Assembly (NCBI RefSeq): GCF_001646665.1
Contig: NZ_LWBU01000035.1
Span: 62,001-126,000, forward strand
Length of the DNA: 64,000 bases
Reading direction: 5' to 3'
Origin: Streptomyces noursei
GTDB taxonomy: Bacteria; Actinomycetota; Actinomycetes; Streptomycetales; Streptomycetaceae
Translations under genes and position numbers: made by a program
Notes under the pieces: model-generated
Databases searched by the model: none
Told to the model about the DNA's origin: nothing
The model's input: only the letters and a program-made list of their open reading frames with translations
In this document: one piece after another, positions 8,741 through 19,682 of the stretch
Position numbering within the stretch: position 1 is the first letter of the stretch
How the letters are laid out: every line of letters starts with the position of its first letter

Positions 8741-9286
8741 TCAGACCCTTTCGAGCGGACGGTGCGGGCGGTCCGGCAGTTCGACCGTGACGGTGTCGCC
8801 CGGCCGGACCGGCCCGCCGACCGCCACGACGGCCATGATCCCTGCCTTGCGGACGACGGCGCCCGTTCCGTCGCGGCCGACGACCTCCTTGAGCAGCCCG
8901 TCCCGGAAGGCGTCTATCTGCCGACACGGATTGCGCAGTCCGGTGACTTCGAGGACCGCTTCGGCGCCCATGCGCAGCAGCGTGCCGGTGGGCAGGCCGA
9001 GCAGGTCGATGCCGCGGGTGGTGATGTTCTCGCCGAGGTCGCCCGGCCGCACGGTGAAGCCCTTCGCGGTCAGTTCCTGGAACAGTTCCTCGTGGATGAG
9101 GTGCACCTGCCGGAGGTTGGGCCGGGTCGGATCCTGGGCCATGCGGGAGCGGTGCTTGACGGTGACGCCCGCGTGCACGTCGCCCGCCACTCCGAGACCC
9201 GCCAGCAGAGTGATGACCGGCCGGTTCGGCTTGGTGAAGGAGTACTCGCCGTTGCTGCTGACCGCTGTGACCGTTCCGCCCGTCAT
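8741..9286 (-). CDS. MOSC domain protein
   Basis: A 181-residue stand-alone MOSC (molybdenum cofactor sulfurase C-terminal) protein. Visible signatures are GVAGDVHAGVTVKHRSRM near the N-terminus, LGENITTRGIDLLGLPTGTLLRMG in the middle, and TGLRNPCRQIDAF, which carries the conserved cysteine expected to bind Mo or a persulfide, followed by KAGIMAVV and VRPGDTVTVELP. Proteins of this size (YiiM-like) act with molybdenum enzymes or in detoxification of N-hydroxylated compounds. I chose the ATG with GGAGGGG five bases upstream; an in-frame ATG four codons earlier is the alternative. Confidence 0.88.
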   Translation of the reverse strand: MTGGTVTAVSSNGEYSFTKPNRPVITLLAGLGVAGDVHAGVTVKHRSRMAQDPTRPNLRQVHLIHEELFQELTAKGFTVRPGDLGENITTRGIDLLGLPTGTLLRMGAEAVLEVTGLRNPCRQIDAFRDGLLKEVVGRDGTGAVVRKAGIMAVVAVGGPVRPGDTVTVELPDRPHRPLERV

Positions 9287-9401
9287 GGGCCCCTCCATCG
9301 CGCCGGTGTCGGTGTGCCGCGTCCGTGGACCATGATCGCTCCCCTCCCGCCGCAGGGGAACACCCGCCGCCGGAGGCCCGGCCGGGGGCCGGGGCCGGCC
9401 G

Positions 9402-9584
9402 TCAGCGGCCGAGCTCCTTGCCACCGGCGCGGCGCAGTCGCCGTCGCTGCCCGGGGTCCAGGGCCAGGTAGGCGATGGCGGGGACCCCGATCAGCACCAG
9501 CAGGGACATCCAGAATCCGATCAGGGGCCACAGGAGAAGGCCCACGGCCACTCCCCCGATGACGATCTTCGTCCTGGTCGACAT
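9402..9584 (-). CDS. Small inner-membrane protein, unknown function
   Basis: A 60-residue protein whose residues about 7-45 are almost entirely hydrophobic (VIGGVAVGLLLWPLIGFW and then SLLVLIGVPAIAYLAL), giving two closely spaced membrane helices. A basic tail follows (DPGQRRRLRRAGGKELGR). A GGAGG site ten bases before the ATG supports it. The positive C-terminus suggests that both ends are cytoplasmic. It may share a promoter region with the MOSC gene downstream. No function can be assigned. Confidence 0.6.
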   Translation of the reverse strand: MSTRTKIVIGGVAVGLLLWPLIGFWMSLLVLIGVPAIAYLALDPGQRRRLRRAGGKELGR

Positions 9585-9669
9585 GTTCGACGCCTCCTTC
9601 ACGGCCGGAGACGGCCGCTTCCTGGTCAGTGAACGCGTGATCGGGCCTGCTGGTTCCGCGGGTCGCCGC

Positions 9670-10782
9670 TCAGGCCGTACGGAGCGGCTCACCGACGTCG
9701 CGCAGATGTCCCAGCGCCTGGCGGTACGAGTCGACCAGCCCGGTTTCCGTGTACGGGATTCCCAGCGCCCGGCAGTGGGCGCGCACGGCCGGCTGGGCCA
9801 GCTTCAGGTGGGGGCGCGGCATGCTCGGGAAGAGGTGGTGCTCGACCTGGTAGTTCAGACCGCCGAGGAGCCAGTCGGTGACCCTGGCACCGCGGATGTT
9901 GCGGGACGTGAGCACCTGGCGGCGCAGGTGGCCCCAGGGCTCGCCGTCCGTGTCGGGCACAGCCATGCCCTTGTGGTTGGGGGCGAAGGCCATGCCGAGG
10001 TGCAGGCCGAGCAGCATCTGGTGGACGAGCGCGAAGACGAGGGCTTGGCCCACCGGCATGGTGAGCAGCAGCAGGGCCGCGTATCCGGCGACATGGGCGA
10101 GGAGGAAACCGCCCTCGACCGCCCGCCGGCGGGGAGTGCTACGCGGTCCTTCCTTGGAGAACAGCGCCTGGAAGCCGTACACCTTGAGGGCGAGGCCTTC
10201 GAGCGTGGTCAGAGGGAAGAACAGCCATGCCTGGTGACGGGCCAGCCAGCCGCGGAAGCCGGTGCGTCCCACCGCCTGGTGCCGGTTGAAGACCAGGACG
10301 TCCGGAGCGACGTCGGGGTCCTTCTCCTCGTGGTTGGGGTTGGCGTGGTGCCGGTTGTGCTTGTCGTTCCACCACTCCTGGCTCATGCCGAGCAGCAGGT
10401 TGGCGTGGAGCAGCTGCACGAGGCGGTTCCTGCCCCTGTCGCCGCTTATCTGGGAGTGTCCGGCGTCGTGGCCGAAGAAGGCCGCCCGTGCGGAGAACAC
10501 CGCGAGCGGGAGTGCGAGCAGCAGGGACCACCACGAGTGTCCGAACAGCACCAGGCCGACGGCGACCGCTGACAGGGCCAGCAGGTTCACGGCGATACCG
10601 GACGCGTACCAGCCGGTGCGCCGCTCCAGCAGCCCCTGATCCCTGATCGTGCGGAGGAGCGGCCCGAACTCGCTTCCGGCGCCGCGCTCGCCGCGGGGAG
10701 CGACAGGAGGACCATGGTCGGGCGTCCGGGCCGTGGGGAGGGCCGGGGCGGGGACGGTGAGCGAGGATGTGGCCTGGGGCAT
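9670..10782 (-). CDS. Membrane fatty-acid desaturase
   Basis: A 370-residue integral membrane di-iron desaturase. The three histidine boxes are intact: HDAGH near residue 110, HNRHH near 145 and QVEHH near 315. The glutamine-first third box is typical of front-end or DesA3-like acyl desaturases, but no cytochrome b5 domain is fused, so an external ferredoxin or reductase must donate electrons. Two hydrophobic hairpins flank the boxes (VNLLALSAVAVGLVLFG and GYAALLLLTMPVGQALVFALV). The first 45 residues are polar and variable. It is divergent from the SNF2 gene. The position of the introduced double bond cannot be read from the sequence. Confidence 0.9.
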   Translation of the reverse strand: MPQATSSLTVPAPALPTARTPDHGPPVAPRGERGAGSEFGPLLRTIRDQGLLERRTGWYASGIAVNLLALSAVAVGLVLFGHSWWSLLLALPLAVFSARAAFFGHDAGHSQISGDRGRNRLVQLLHANLLLGMSQEWWNDKHNRHHANPNHEEKDPDVAPDVLVFNRHQAVGRTGFRGWLARHQAWLFFPLTTLEGLALKVYGFQALFSKEGPRSTPRRRAVEGGFLLAHVAGYAALLLLTMPVGQALVFALVHQMLLGLHLGMAFAPNHKGMAVPDTDGEPWGHLRRQVLTSRNIRGARVTDWLLGGLNYQVEHHLFPSMPRPHLKLAQPAVRAHCRALGIPYTETGLVDSYRQALGHLRDVGEPLRTA

Positions 10783-11039
10783 GACTGCTCCGGTCTGATG
10801 AGGTCTCGTGCGCAGACACGCGCCGACCTGATGAAAGTACGGATGAGCAGACGCCCAGAGCCATGGCACCACCACCCGAATCCGGGGTGGGGTTTTCCAG
10901 GGTACTGGGGTGGTGCTGCCTGCACCCCGGGGGCGTAGTGGCCTATGTCACGGGGAAACGCGGCCCGCCCGGGCGGGGGACTCGGGTACCCTCGGCGCTC
11001 CGCCGCTCGCTAGTCAAATTTGAGGAATGCATCAGCGCT

Positions 11040-14000
11040 GTGCACACGCTTGCCGAAGCAACGCCCCGCCCCGCTCTCGAAGTGCCACGACTCGCCCGCT
11101 GCTCCACTCTCTTCCTGCCCGCCGATCCACCCCGGGCCGGACGTATCGCGTTCTGGCTGCCCGGCGGTGCCGAACCACCGTCGCAGGACGGTCACGCCGA
11201 TCGGCCGGGCAGCGGTCTCCCGGTCGAGGAGCTGACCGTGGTCACCCCCGACGCCCCTCCGGCCGCCGTACGTGCCCTGGTGATGCCGGTAGGCGAGGCG
11301 TTGCCACTGCTCACCCGGGCGGGGCGCGTCGCGGAGGCCTCCCCCGCAACCGCGTTCTGGGGCGCCGCCGCTCTGCTCGCCCTGCAACTGGCGGCCCGGG
11401 GGCTGCTGTTGCCCGGCCTGAGCGGGGACGACCACGACGCCTGGCGGACCGGTCCGCTCACTGCCGAGGACCTGGGGCGGGTGCGGGCGCTTGCCGCGGC
11501 GATGCCGCCGGACGCGCACGCGGCCCCGGTGGGCGCCGCGGACGACGGCACGGCCCTCCTGGCCGATCCCGAGCAGCTGTTGCGCGCGTTCCTGGACGCG
11601 GTGGCCGACGTGCTGCCCCGCACGCCCGCCGCTCCGCTCGCGGCGGGCGGCCCGGCGTTCGCCGCGTACGAGCCGCAGCACGTGCCGGAACAGCGCGCCT
11701 GGGCGGCCGATGTCGCGGCCGGCCACGACGCGGGGGTACGGCTGTCGTTGCGCGTCGAGACGCCGGGGGCGGACAAGCCCGGGGGCCCGTCGTTCCGTGC
11801 CGTGCTGCAGATGCACAGCGTGGGTGACCCCGCGTCGGTGGCCGACGCCGCAGACGTGTGGTCCGGCGCGGCCGGCGACGCGTTCGGCCCCCGCGCGCGG
11901 ATGGACGCGCTCCTCGCGCTGCGCCGTGCCGCGCGCGCGTGGCCCGCGCTCGCGCCGCTGCTGTCCGCGTCCGTTCCGGACGCCCTCGACCTGGCGGACG
12001 AGGAGGTCACCGAGCTGCTGGGCGAAGCGGCACGAGCGCTGGCCGGGAGCGGCGTACAGGTGCACTGGCCCCGCCATTTGGCGCGGTCGCTGACCGCCCG
12101 GGCCGTCATCGGACCGCCGGACGAGGGCGACGGGCACGACGGGGACCGGCACGAGGGCGACGGGCACGACGGCGGCCGGGACGGTGAGGACCGGGACGGT
12201 GAGGACCGGCACGGCAGGACGGCGGCGGGCCTGCCGTCGTTCCTCTCCGCCGGCGCGCTGCTCTCCTTCAACTGGCGCTTCGCGGTGGGCGACCAGGAAC
12301 TCACCCGTGACGAGCTGGACCGGCTCGCCAAGTCCGGGCGCCCCGTGGTGCGGCTGCGCGACCAATGGGTGCTGATCGACCCGGAGGAGGCCCGGCGGGC
12401 CCGGGACCACCAGGACCGCGGGATCACGCCCGTGGACGCGCTCGGTGCCGTACTGACCGGCACGACGGAGGTCGACGGCCGCCAGGTCGAGGTGGAGCCC
12501 TCCGGGGCCCTGCGGGCGCTGCGCGACCGGATCGCCGACCCGGAGGGCGGCGGGCCGGGAACGGAACGGCACGGGATCGGGCAACCCGCGGCACTCGCGG
12601 CGACCCTGCGCGACTACCAGCTGCGCGGCCTCGACTGGCTGCACCGCATGACCTCGCTGGGCCTGGGCGCCTGTCTCGCCGACGACATGGGCCTGGGCAA
12701 GACGATCACCCTCATCTCGCTCCACCTCCACCGGCAGACCGAGGCGTCCGCCGCCGGACCCACCCTGGTCGTCTGCCCCACCTCCCTGATGGGGAACTGG
12801 CAGCGGGAGGTGGAGAGGTTCGCCCCGGGCACACCGGTGCGCCGCTTCCACGGCTCGGGAAGGGACCTGGAGGACCTGTCCGACGGCGGGTTCGTCCTGA
12901 CCACGTACGGCACCATGCGGCTCGACGCCGCCCGGCTCGCACGCGTGCCGTGGGGCATGGTCGTCGCCGACGAGGCGCAGCACGTCAAGAACCCGTACTC
13001 GGCGACCGCCAGGCAGCTGCGCACGATCGGCGCCAAGGCGCGGGTCGCGCTGACCGGCACGCCGGTGGAGAACAACCTCTCGGAACTCTGGGCGGTCCTC
13101 GACTGGACGACCCCGGGGCTGCTGGGCCGTCTGGGGACCTTCCGCAGCCGTTACGCCCGGGCCGTGGAGGAGGGCACCGACCCGGCGGCCGCACAGCGGC
13201 TGGCGGCGCTGGTCCGGCCCTTCCTGCTGCGCCGCCGCAAGTCCGACCCGGGCATCGCCCCGGAGCTGCCGCCGAAGACGGAGACCGACCGCGCGGTGTC
13301 CCTCACCCCCGAACAGGCGGGTCTGTACGAGGCGGTGGTGCGCGAGACGCTGGCGGCCATCGCGGAGGCGGACGGGATGGAACGGCGGGGCTTGGTGGTC
13401 AAACTGCTGACGGCCCTCAAACAGATCTGCAACCACCCGGCGCAGTACCTCGAGGAGGAGCACCCGAGGATCGCCGGCCGGTCGGGCAAGCTGGAGCTGC
13501 TGGACGAGCTGCTCGACACCATCGTGGCCGAGGAGTCCGGCGTGCTGGTGTTCACGCAGTACGTCCGGATGGCGCGGCTGCTGGAGCGGCACCTGGCCGC
13601 CCGCGGGGTGCCCGCCCAGTTCCTGCACGGCGGCACCCCGGTGGCCGCGAGGGAGGCGATGGTCAACCGGTTCCAGGCCGGTGACGTGCCCGTCTTCCTC
13701 CTCTCGCTGAAGGCGGCGGGCACGGGGCTCAACCTGACCCGCGCGGCGCACGTCGTGCACTACGACCGCTGGTGGAACCCGGCCGTCGAGGCCCAGGCCA
13801 CGGACCGGGCGTACCGCATCGGGCAGACCCAGCCCGTGCAGGTGCACCGGCTGATCGCGGAGGGCACCATCGAGGACCGCATCGCGGACATGCTGGCGCG
13901 CAAGAAGGAACTGGCCGACTCGGTGCTGGGGTCCGGGGAGGACGCGGCCCTCACCGAGCTGACCGAGCTGACCGACGACGAACTGGCGGACCTCGTGCGG

Positions 14001-14093
14001 CTCCGTGACGCACAGGACACGCGGAACACCCGGGACACCCGGGGCACACAGGGCGCGCGAGGCGCCCGGGACAGGCGGAGGGATGCGCGATGA
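11040..14093 (+). CDS. SNF2-family DEAD/DEAH-like helicase
   Basis: A 1017-residue Swi2/Snf2 ATPase. A long actinobacterial N-terminal domain (residues 1-500) holds an acidic repeat insert of the form D-G-H-D-G-D-R-H-E-G (about residues 360-395). The motor starts near residue 520: TLRDYQLRGLDWL (motif Q-like), DDMGLGKTITL (Walker A), VADEAQH (DEAQ in place of DEAH), ALTGTPVENNL (motif III) and, in the second lobe, FTQYVRMARLL, LLSLKAAGTGLNL and DRAYRIGQTQPVQVHR. The GTG start at 11040 is provisional, since only a weak GAGGA lies upstream. The stop overlaps the start of the SWIM gene, so the two are translated together. Confidence 0.93.
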   Translation: MHTLAEATPRPALEVPRLARCSTLFLPADPPRAGRIAFWLPGGAEPPSQDGHADRPGSGLPVEELTVVTPDAPPAAVRALVMPVGEALPLLTRAGRVAEASPATAFWGAAALLALQLAARGLLLPGLSGDDHDAWRTGPLTAEDLGRVRALAAAMPPDAHAAPVGAADDGTALLADPEQLLRAFLDAVADVLPRTPAAPLAAGGPAFAAYEPQHVPEQRAWAADVAAGHDAGVRLSLRVETPGADKPGGPSFRAVLQMHSVGDPASVADAADVWSGAAGDAFGPRARMDALLALRRAARAWPALAPLLSASVPDALDLADEEVTELLGEAARALAGSGVQVHWPRHLARSLTARAVIGPPDEGDGHDGDRHEGDGHDGGRDGEDRDGEDRHGRTAAGLPSFLSAGALLSFNWRFAVGDQELTRDELDRLAKSGRPVVRLRDQWVLIDPEEARRARDHQDRGITPVDALGAVLTGTTEVDGRQVEVEPSGALRALRDRIADPEGGGPGTERHGIGQPAALAATLRDYQLRGLDWLHRMTSLGLGACLADDMGLGKTITLISLHLHRQTEASAAGPTLVVCPTSLMGNWQREVERFAPGTPVRRFHGSGRDLEDLSDGGFVLTTYGTMRLDAARLARVPWGMVVADEAQHVKNPYSATARQLRTIGAKARVALTGTPVENNLSELWAVLDWTTPGLLGRLGTFRSRYARAVEEGTDPAAAQRLAALVRPFLLRRRKSDPGIAPELPPKTETDRAVSLTPEQAGLYEAVVRETLAAIAEADGMERRGLVVKLLTALKQICNHPAQYLEEEHPRIAGRSGKLELLDELLDTIVAEESGVLVFTQYVRMARLLERHLAARGVPAQFLHGGTPVAAREAMVNRFQAGDVPVFLLSLKAAGTGLNLTRAAHVVHYDRWWNPAVEAQATDRAYRIGQTQPVQVHRLIAEGTIEDRIADMLARKKELADSVLGSGEDAALTELTELTDDELADLVRLRDAQDTRNTRDTRGTQGARGARDRRRDAR

Positions 14094-15388
14094 GTCGTGA
14101 CGAGGACATGGAGCGTACGTTCGCCGCGCTGCCTCCCGCGCGGGGCCGGGGGTTCGCCGAGACCTGGTGGGGGCGGGCGTGGCTGAAGGCGCTGGAGGAC
14201 ACCGCGCTCGACGGCGAACAGGTGAAGAAGGGCCGCAGGCGGGCGCGGGACGGGGCCGTGGGCGCGGTCTCGGTGCGGCCGGGCCGGCTCACGGCGGTCG
14301 TTCAGGACCCGGACGGAACCGCGCACCGCAGTGACGTGCTGTTGCAGGTGCTGAGCGACGAGGAGTGGGACCGCTTCCTGGAGATGGCGGTGGACCGGGC
14401 GGGTCATATCGCCGCCCTCCTCGACCGGGAGATGCCACCGCACCTGGTGGAGGACGCCGCCTCGGCCGGCGTCGATCTGCTGCCGGGCATCGGCGACCTG
14501 GAGCCCGAGTGCGCGTGCGACGCGTGGGACCACTGTCCGCACACGTCGGCCCTCTGCCACCAGGTGGCACGGCTGCTGGACCAGGACCCCTTCGTGCTCT
14601 TCCTGATGCGGGGCCGTGGAGAGCGGTGGTTGCTCGACGAGTTGCAGCAGCGCAGTGCCGCCCGGGCGGGCCGCGCGGAGCGGGACGACGAACGGGACGA
14701 GGAGGGGCCCGAGCCGGGCGTGACGGTGGGCGTGCGGGCGGACGAGGTGTTCGCGGCACGGGACCTCGTCGCGCCGCTGCCGGCACCGCCACCGCTGCCG
14801 GAGGCCCCCGGGGAGCCGCCCTCCTACGACACCGGGACCCGGCCCGCGCAGGGCGTGGACCCGGCGGCGCTGGAGGCACTGGCGGCCGACGCGGCCGCGC
14901 GAGCGTACCGGATGCTGGTGGACGCGCTCGCGGCCGGCCACGAGAACCGGCCGCTTGAGGAGCCGTTGACGGTGGAGCAGGACGCGGTACGGATGGCGGC
15001 CTCCGGGGAGTTCGGGCCGGCCGCGCTCGACCGGATCGCCACCACCACCGGCCGTGGGCACGCCGGCCTGGACGTGGCCACGCGCGCGTGGCGGTGGGGT
15101 GGCGCGGAGGGACTCGCCGTGCTGGACGAGGACGGAGCGGCCGGGGCGGAGGTGCCGGCGGGGGCGGAGGCGCGGCTCGCCGCCGCCTGGGAGGACGACG
15201 AGCGGCCCGCGCTGCGGGCGGACCGCCCCGGTTGCTGGACGGTGCTGGGGACGGGCCTGCAGCTCCGGTCGGACCGCCTCGGCCGGTGGTGGCCGTACCG
15301 CGAGGAGTCGGGGCGTTGGGCTCCCGCCGGGCCGCCCTCCCCCGACCCGGCCGCCGCCCTGGCGAGCACGTCGGCGGACGACGCCTGA
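14090..15388 (+). CDS. SWIM zinc-finger protein partner of the SNF2 helicase
   Basis: A 432-residue protein with the SWIM signature in ECACDAWDHCPHTSALCHQVA (about residues 142-162), i.e. C-x-C then C-x-H, which should bind one zinc and mediate DNA or protein contact. The N-terminal RGRGFAETWWGRAWLKALED motif is typical of the actinobacterial SWIM family. The second half is less conserved, with two Pro-rich linkers. Its ATG overlaps the stop of the SNF2 gene (ATGA), so they are coupled. Such SNF2-SWIM pairs are widespread in Streptomyces and presumed to work as a chromatin-like remodelling or repair complex; direct evidence is lacking. Confidence 0.9.
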   Translation: MSRDEDMERTFAALPPARGRGFAETWWGRAWLKALEDTALDGEQVKKGRRRARDGAVGAVSVRPGRLTAVVQDPDGTAHRSDVLLQVLSDEEWDRFLEMAVDRAGHIAALLDREMPPHLVEDAASAGVDLLPGIGDLEPECACDAWDHCPHTSALCHQVARLLDQDPFVLFLMRGRGERWLLDELQQRSAARAGRAERDDERDEEGPEPGVTVGVRADEVFAARDLVAPLPAPPPLPEAPGEPPSYDTGTRPAQGVDPAALEALAADAAARAYRMLVDALAAGHENRPLEEPLTVEQDAVRMAASGEFGPAALDRIATTTGRGHAGLDVATRAWRWGGAEGLAVLDEDGAAGAEVPAGAEARLAAAWEDDERPALRADRPGCWTVLGTGLQLRSDRLGRWWPYREESGRWAPAGPPSPDPAAALASTSADDA

Positions 15389-15576
15389 CGCCCGGCGGGG
15401 CTGCCACCACGGCGCCGCCCCGGCCGGAGGCAGCCCCCTCCAGGGCGCCTCCGGCCGGTCCCGCCGGGGCCGTGGTCCACGGGCTCGCGTCATTCGGGGC
15501 CGTGTCCACGGGCTCGCCCCGAGGCCCGCCGCTTCAGAACCCCACCGCCCCTGATGCCGTCCGCCGTCCCCGAACA

Positions 15577-15618
15577 CAGACGCCCGCGCGGGCAGCGGCG
15601 CAGACGCCCGCGCGGGCA
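15577..15618. repeat. Two direct copies of an 18-bp unit containing a palindrome
   Basis: CAGACGCCCGCGCGGGCA occurs twice, separated by 6 bases. Each copy contains the 12-bp palindrome GCCCGCGCGGGC. It lies in the convergent spacer between the SWIM and folD genes and could act as a terminator or a protein site. Confidence 0.55.
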
Positions 15619-15669
15619 TCCGGGCCCGCTGACGTTGCCGTACGCCACCGAGCGTGCCGGGGCGGGGAG

Positions 15670-16527
15670 CTACGCGAGCTGCCGCTCCGCCGCGTCCACC
15701 GTCTGGGCGAGCAGGACCGCGATGGTCATCGGTCCGACGCCGCCGGGCACCGGCGTGATCAGGCCCGCGCGGGTGACGGCGGTGTCGAAGTCGACGTCAC
15801 CGACGTTGCCCGGGTTGTAGCCCGCGTCGACGACGACGGCGCCCGGCTTGATGTCCTCGCCCTTGATGAACCGCGGCCGCCCCACGGCGGCGACCAGGAC
15901 GTCCGCCTCCCGGACGGCCGCCGACAGGTCGGCCGTGTGCGAGTGGCAGTACGTCACCGTCGCGTTGCGCGCCAGAAGCATCATCCCGGCGGGCTTGCCC
16001 AGGATGGCGCTCCGCCCGACGACGACCGCCCGCTTGCCGGCCGGGTCGACGCCGTACGCGTCGAGCAGCCGCATGATGCCGCCGGGCGTGCAGGAGACGA
16101 ACCCCGGGAGGCCGAAGCTCATCGTCGCGAAGGAGCTGAAGGTGACACCGTCGACGTCCTTCTCGGGGGCGATCGCCTCGAACGCGGCCCGCTCGTCGAT
16201 CCCCGGGCCGACCGGGTGCTGGAGCAGGATCCCGTGCACCCCGGGGTCGTTCGACAAGCCTTCGAGAGTGGCGACGAGTTCGGCGGTGGTCGTCGTGGCG
16301 GGCAGTTCGACGTGTCGGGAGCGTATGCCGGCCTTCTCGCAGCGGGCGCGCTTCATGCGCACGTACGTCACCGAGGCCGGGTCCTCGCCCACCAGGACGG
16401 TGGCGAGGCAGGGCGGCGTGCCGGTGCGGCGGGTCAGGTCGGCGGCGCGTGCCGCGGTCTCCTCGACGAGGCGGCGGGCCAGGCCGCTGCCGTCCATGAG
16501 GCGGGCGTCGGTGGGCGTGGAGGACAT
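15670..16527 (-). CDS. folD: Bifunctional methylene-THF dehydrogenase / methenyl-THF cyclohydrolase
   Basis: A 285-residue FolD enzyme that interconverts 5,10-methylene-, 5,10-methenyl- and 10-formyl-tetrahydrofolate with NADP, feeding purine synthesis. The catalytic pair Tyr55 and Lys59 lies in ASVTYVRMKRARC. The Rossmann part shows VVVGRSAILGKP and the C-terminus VPGGVGPMTIAVLLAQT. The segment that is usually QLPLP reads QHPVG, placing this in a second FolD group seen in actinobacteria rather than the classical one. A GGGAG site precedes the ATG. A ZTP riboswitch occupies the leader, so the gene should respond to 10-formyl-THF shortage. Confidence 0.93.
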   Translation of the reverse strand: MSSTPTDARLMDGSGLARRLVEETAARAADLTRRTGTPPCLATVLVGEDPASVTYVRMKRARCEKAGIRSRHVELPATTTTAELVATLEGLSNDPGVHGILLQHPVGPGIDERAAFEAIAPEKDVDGVTFSSFATMSFGLPGFVSCTPGGIMRLLDAYGVDPAGKRAVVVGRSAILGKPAGMMLLARNATVTYCHSHTADLSAAVREADVLVAAVGRPRFIKGEDIKPGAVVVDAGYNPGNVGDVDFDTAVTRAGLITPVPGGVGPMTIAVLLAQTVDAAERQLA

Positions 16528-16554
16528 GGCGGGCTCCCGGAGCGGTCAGCAGTG

Positions 16555-16640
16555 GATCGCCCAGGCGCGCGGCAGTGGCGTCGGTCCGCCGGGCCGCTCC
16601 CCGGTGGTACTCCACCCAAGCGCCAGTCACGGCCCGGCGC
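16555..16640 (-). promoter_or_regulatory. ZTP/ZMP (pfl) riboswitch in the folD leader
   Basis: Read on the folD strand, the leader contains GGGCCGTGACTGGCG, a GGGTGG/CCACC hairpin, ACCACCGGGGAGCGGCCC and, about 20 bases on, CGCCTGGGC. This order matches the pfl motif consensus: P1 is GGGCCG pairing with CGGCCC, P2 is GGTGG with CCACC, and CGCCTGGGC is the 3' subdomain that forms the pseudoknot. Downstream, GCTCC can pair with GGAGC, which contains the folD ribosome binding site, suggesting translational control. A TAGAGT -10-like box lies just upstream (16643-16648). ZTP riboswitches are known on folate and purine genes, including folD. Confidence 0.9.
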
Positions 16641-16762
16641 CCACTCTACGGGACACCCCCGGCCGGTTCCCGCGGGCCCGTCCGGTCCGCCCGCTTGTCG
16701 GCACCGGCCGGCGCGGCGACGATGGCACGGGCGCGGAGGACCTGGTCGGGGAGGACGACGAC

Positions 16763-18061
16763 GTGAACGACCCCTGGGCGGCTGCGGAACGGGGCGCCGG
16801 GCCCCTGGAGCGGGTGGAGGCGCTGCGCCGTGCCCATGAGGCGTTCACGGCGGGCGGGCGGGCGCGGGAGCCGGTGCGGGCGGGGGTGCGCGCGGTGGTG
16901 GCCGAGTCGTGGAAACGGTCGGCACGCGCGCGTGTGTCCCCGGACGGCGCGGCCTGCGTGGAGATGGACGGTGACGACCTGTCCGCGTACCGGGACGGGC
17001 ACCCCCTGGCGGCGGTCATGCCGGTGATCCGGGAGCTGATGGGCGCCTACGCCACCGACGGGGAGCATCTGGTGGCCGTCTGCGACGCGCACGGCCGGCT
17101 GTTGTGGGTGGAGGGGCATCCGGGGACGCTGCGCCGCGCGGACCGGATGAACTTCGTGGCGGGCGCGCGGTGGGCGGAGTCGGCGGCCGGGACCAACGCC
17201 CCCGGCACGGCGATCGCCGTCGACCGGCCGGTCCAGGTCTTCGCCACCGAGCACTACCGGCGGCCGGTGCAGGCCTGGACGTGCGCGGCGGCTCCCGTGC
17301 ACGATCCGCGGACCGGGCGTCTGCTGGGCGCGGTGGACATCACGGGCGGCGACGGGCTGGCCCATCCGCACAGCCTGGCGTTCGTGCAGGCGGTGGCGCG
17401 GGCGGCGGAGTCGCAGCTGGCGCTGCTGTCCCCGGCGCCACCGGCCGGCGACGGCATGAGGTTGTCTGCTCTCGGGCGGGACGAGGCGGTGCTGGTGGCC
17501 GGCGGGCGGCGGACGCGCCTGAGCCGCCGGCACAGCGAGATCCTGGTGCTGCTGGCCGCGCGCCCGCAGGGCATGGGAGGCGAGGAGTTGCTGGCGGCGC
17601 TGTACGAGGACGAGTCGGTCACGCCGGTCACGCTGCGCGCCGAACTGTCCCGGCTGCGTGCCGTGCTGCCGCCCGGGACGCTGCGCTCGCGCCCGTACCG
17701 GACGGCGGTCCCGCTGGACGCGGACTTCGCGGCGGTGGGGCGCAAGGTCGCCTCCGGGGCCGTCGCGGCGGCGCTCGCGGGGTACTCCGGTCCGCTGCTG
17801 CCCGGATCGTGCGCACCCGCCGTGACGCGGCTGCGGCGGCGGCTGGCCGGCGAACTGCGTGCCGCGCTGATCGCGCGCGGCGACCCGGCGCTGCTCGCCG
17901 ACTGGGCGCACAGCCCGTGGGGCGAGGACGACCTGGAGGTGTGGCGCGCGCTGGCTGCGGCCGTACCGCGTGGGCGCCTCGCTCCCGTACGGGCGCGTGT
18001 GGAGGCCCTGGACGCGGAACTCGGCGGTGGCGCAACGCCGTTGCAACGTCCGCGCCCCTAG
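16763..18061 (+). CDS. GAF-domain transcriptional regulator linked to aldehyde dehydrogenase
   Basis: A 432-residue regulator of the actinobacterial GAF family found beside exaC-type aldehyde dehydrogenases. After a helical N-terminus with [17 protein letters not shown], the GAF domain runs from about residue 85 to 225 ([19 protein letters not shown], then [21 protein letters not shown], then [19 protein letters not shown]). The C-terminal 200 residues contain a winged-helix-like part ([33 protein letters not shown]). It lacks the AAA+ and Fis domains of AcoR. The GTG start has GGGAGG eight bases upstream. It ends 49 bases before the dehydrogenase gene, which it probably controls. Confidence 0.8.
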   Translation: MNDPWAAAERGAGPLERVEALRRAHEAFTAGGRAREPVRAGVRAVVAESWKRSARARVSPDGAACVEMDGDDLSAYRDGHPLAAVMPVIRELMGAYATDGEHLVAVCDAHGRLLWVEGHPGTLRRADRMNFVAGARWAESAAGTNAPGTAIAVDRPVQVFATEHYRRPVQAWTCAAAPVHDPRTGRLLGAVDITGGDGLAHPHSLAFVQAVARAAESQLALLSPAPPAGDGMRLSALGRDEAVLVAGGRRTRLSRRHSEILVLLAARPQGMGGEELLAALYEDESVTPVTLRAELSRLRAVLPPGTLRSRPYRTAVPLDADFAAVGRKVASGAVAAALAGYSGPLLPGSCAPAVTRLRRRLAGELRAALIARGDPALLADWAHSPWGEDDLEVWRALAAAVPRGRLAPVRARVEALDAELGGGATPLQRPRP

Positions 18062-18110
18062 CCTCGCCGCGAGCACCGGCCCACGGTGCCGTCCCAGGGA
18101 GGCCCCGCAC

Positions 18111-19634
<1,524 letters not shown>

Positions 19635-19645
19635 AGCCTGAAGTC

Positions 19646-19682
19646 GGGTTGCTTGGAGGCATCGTCGCGCTCCAGGCAACCC
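19646..19682 (+). terminator. Hairpin after the aldehyde dehydrogenase gene
   Basis: GGGTTGCTTGGAG pairs with CTCCAGGCAACCC (13 positions, one mismatch) across an 11-base loop, starting 12 bases after the stop codon. There is no U-tract, as is usual in Streptomyces. Confidence 0.6.

Noticed and set aside
8690..8927. A longer version of the small acidic protein
   Set aside because: The upstream frame overlaps the MOSC gene, is Arg/Gly-rich, and GGAGGGAG clearly marks the ATG at 8690.
11010..13847. A very long open frame antisense to the SNF2 helicase gene
   Set aside because: In DNA this rich in G+C stop codons are rare, so long antisense frames arise by chance. Its composition is Arg/Gly/Pro/His-rich, and the sense strand encodes all helicase motifs.
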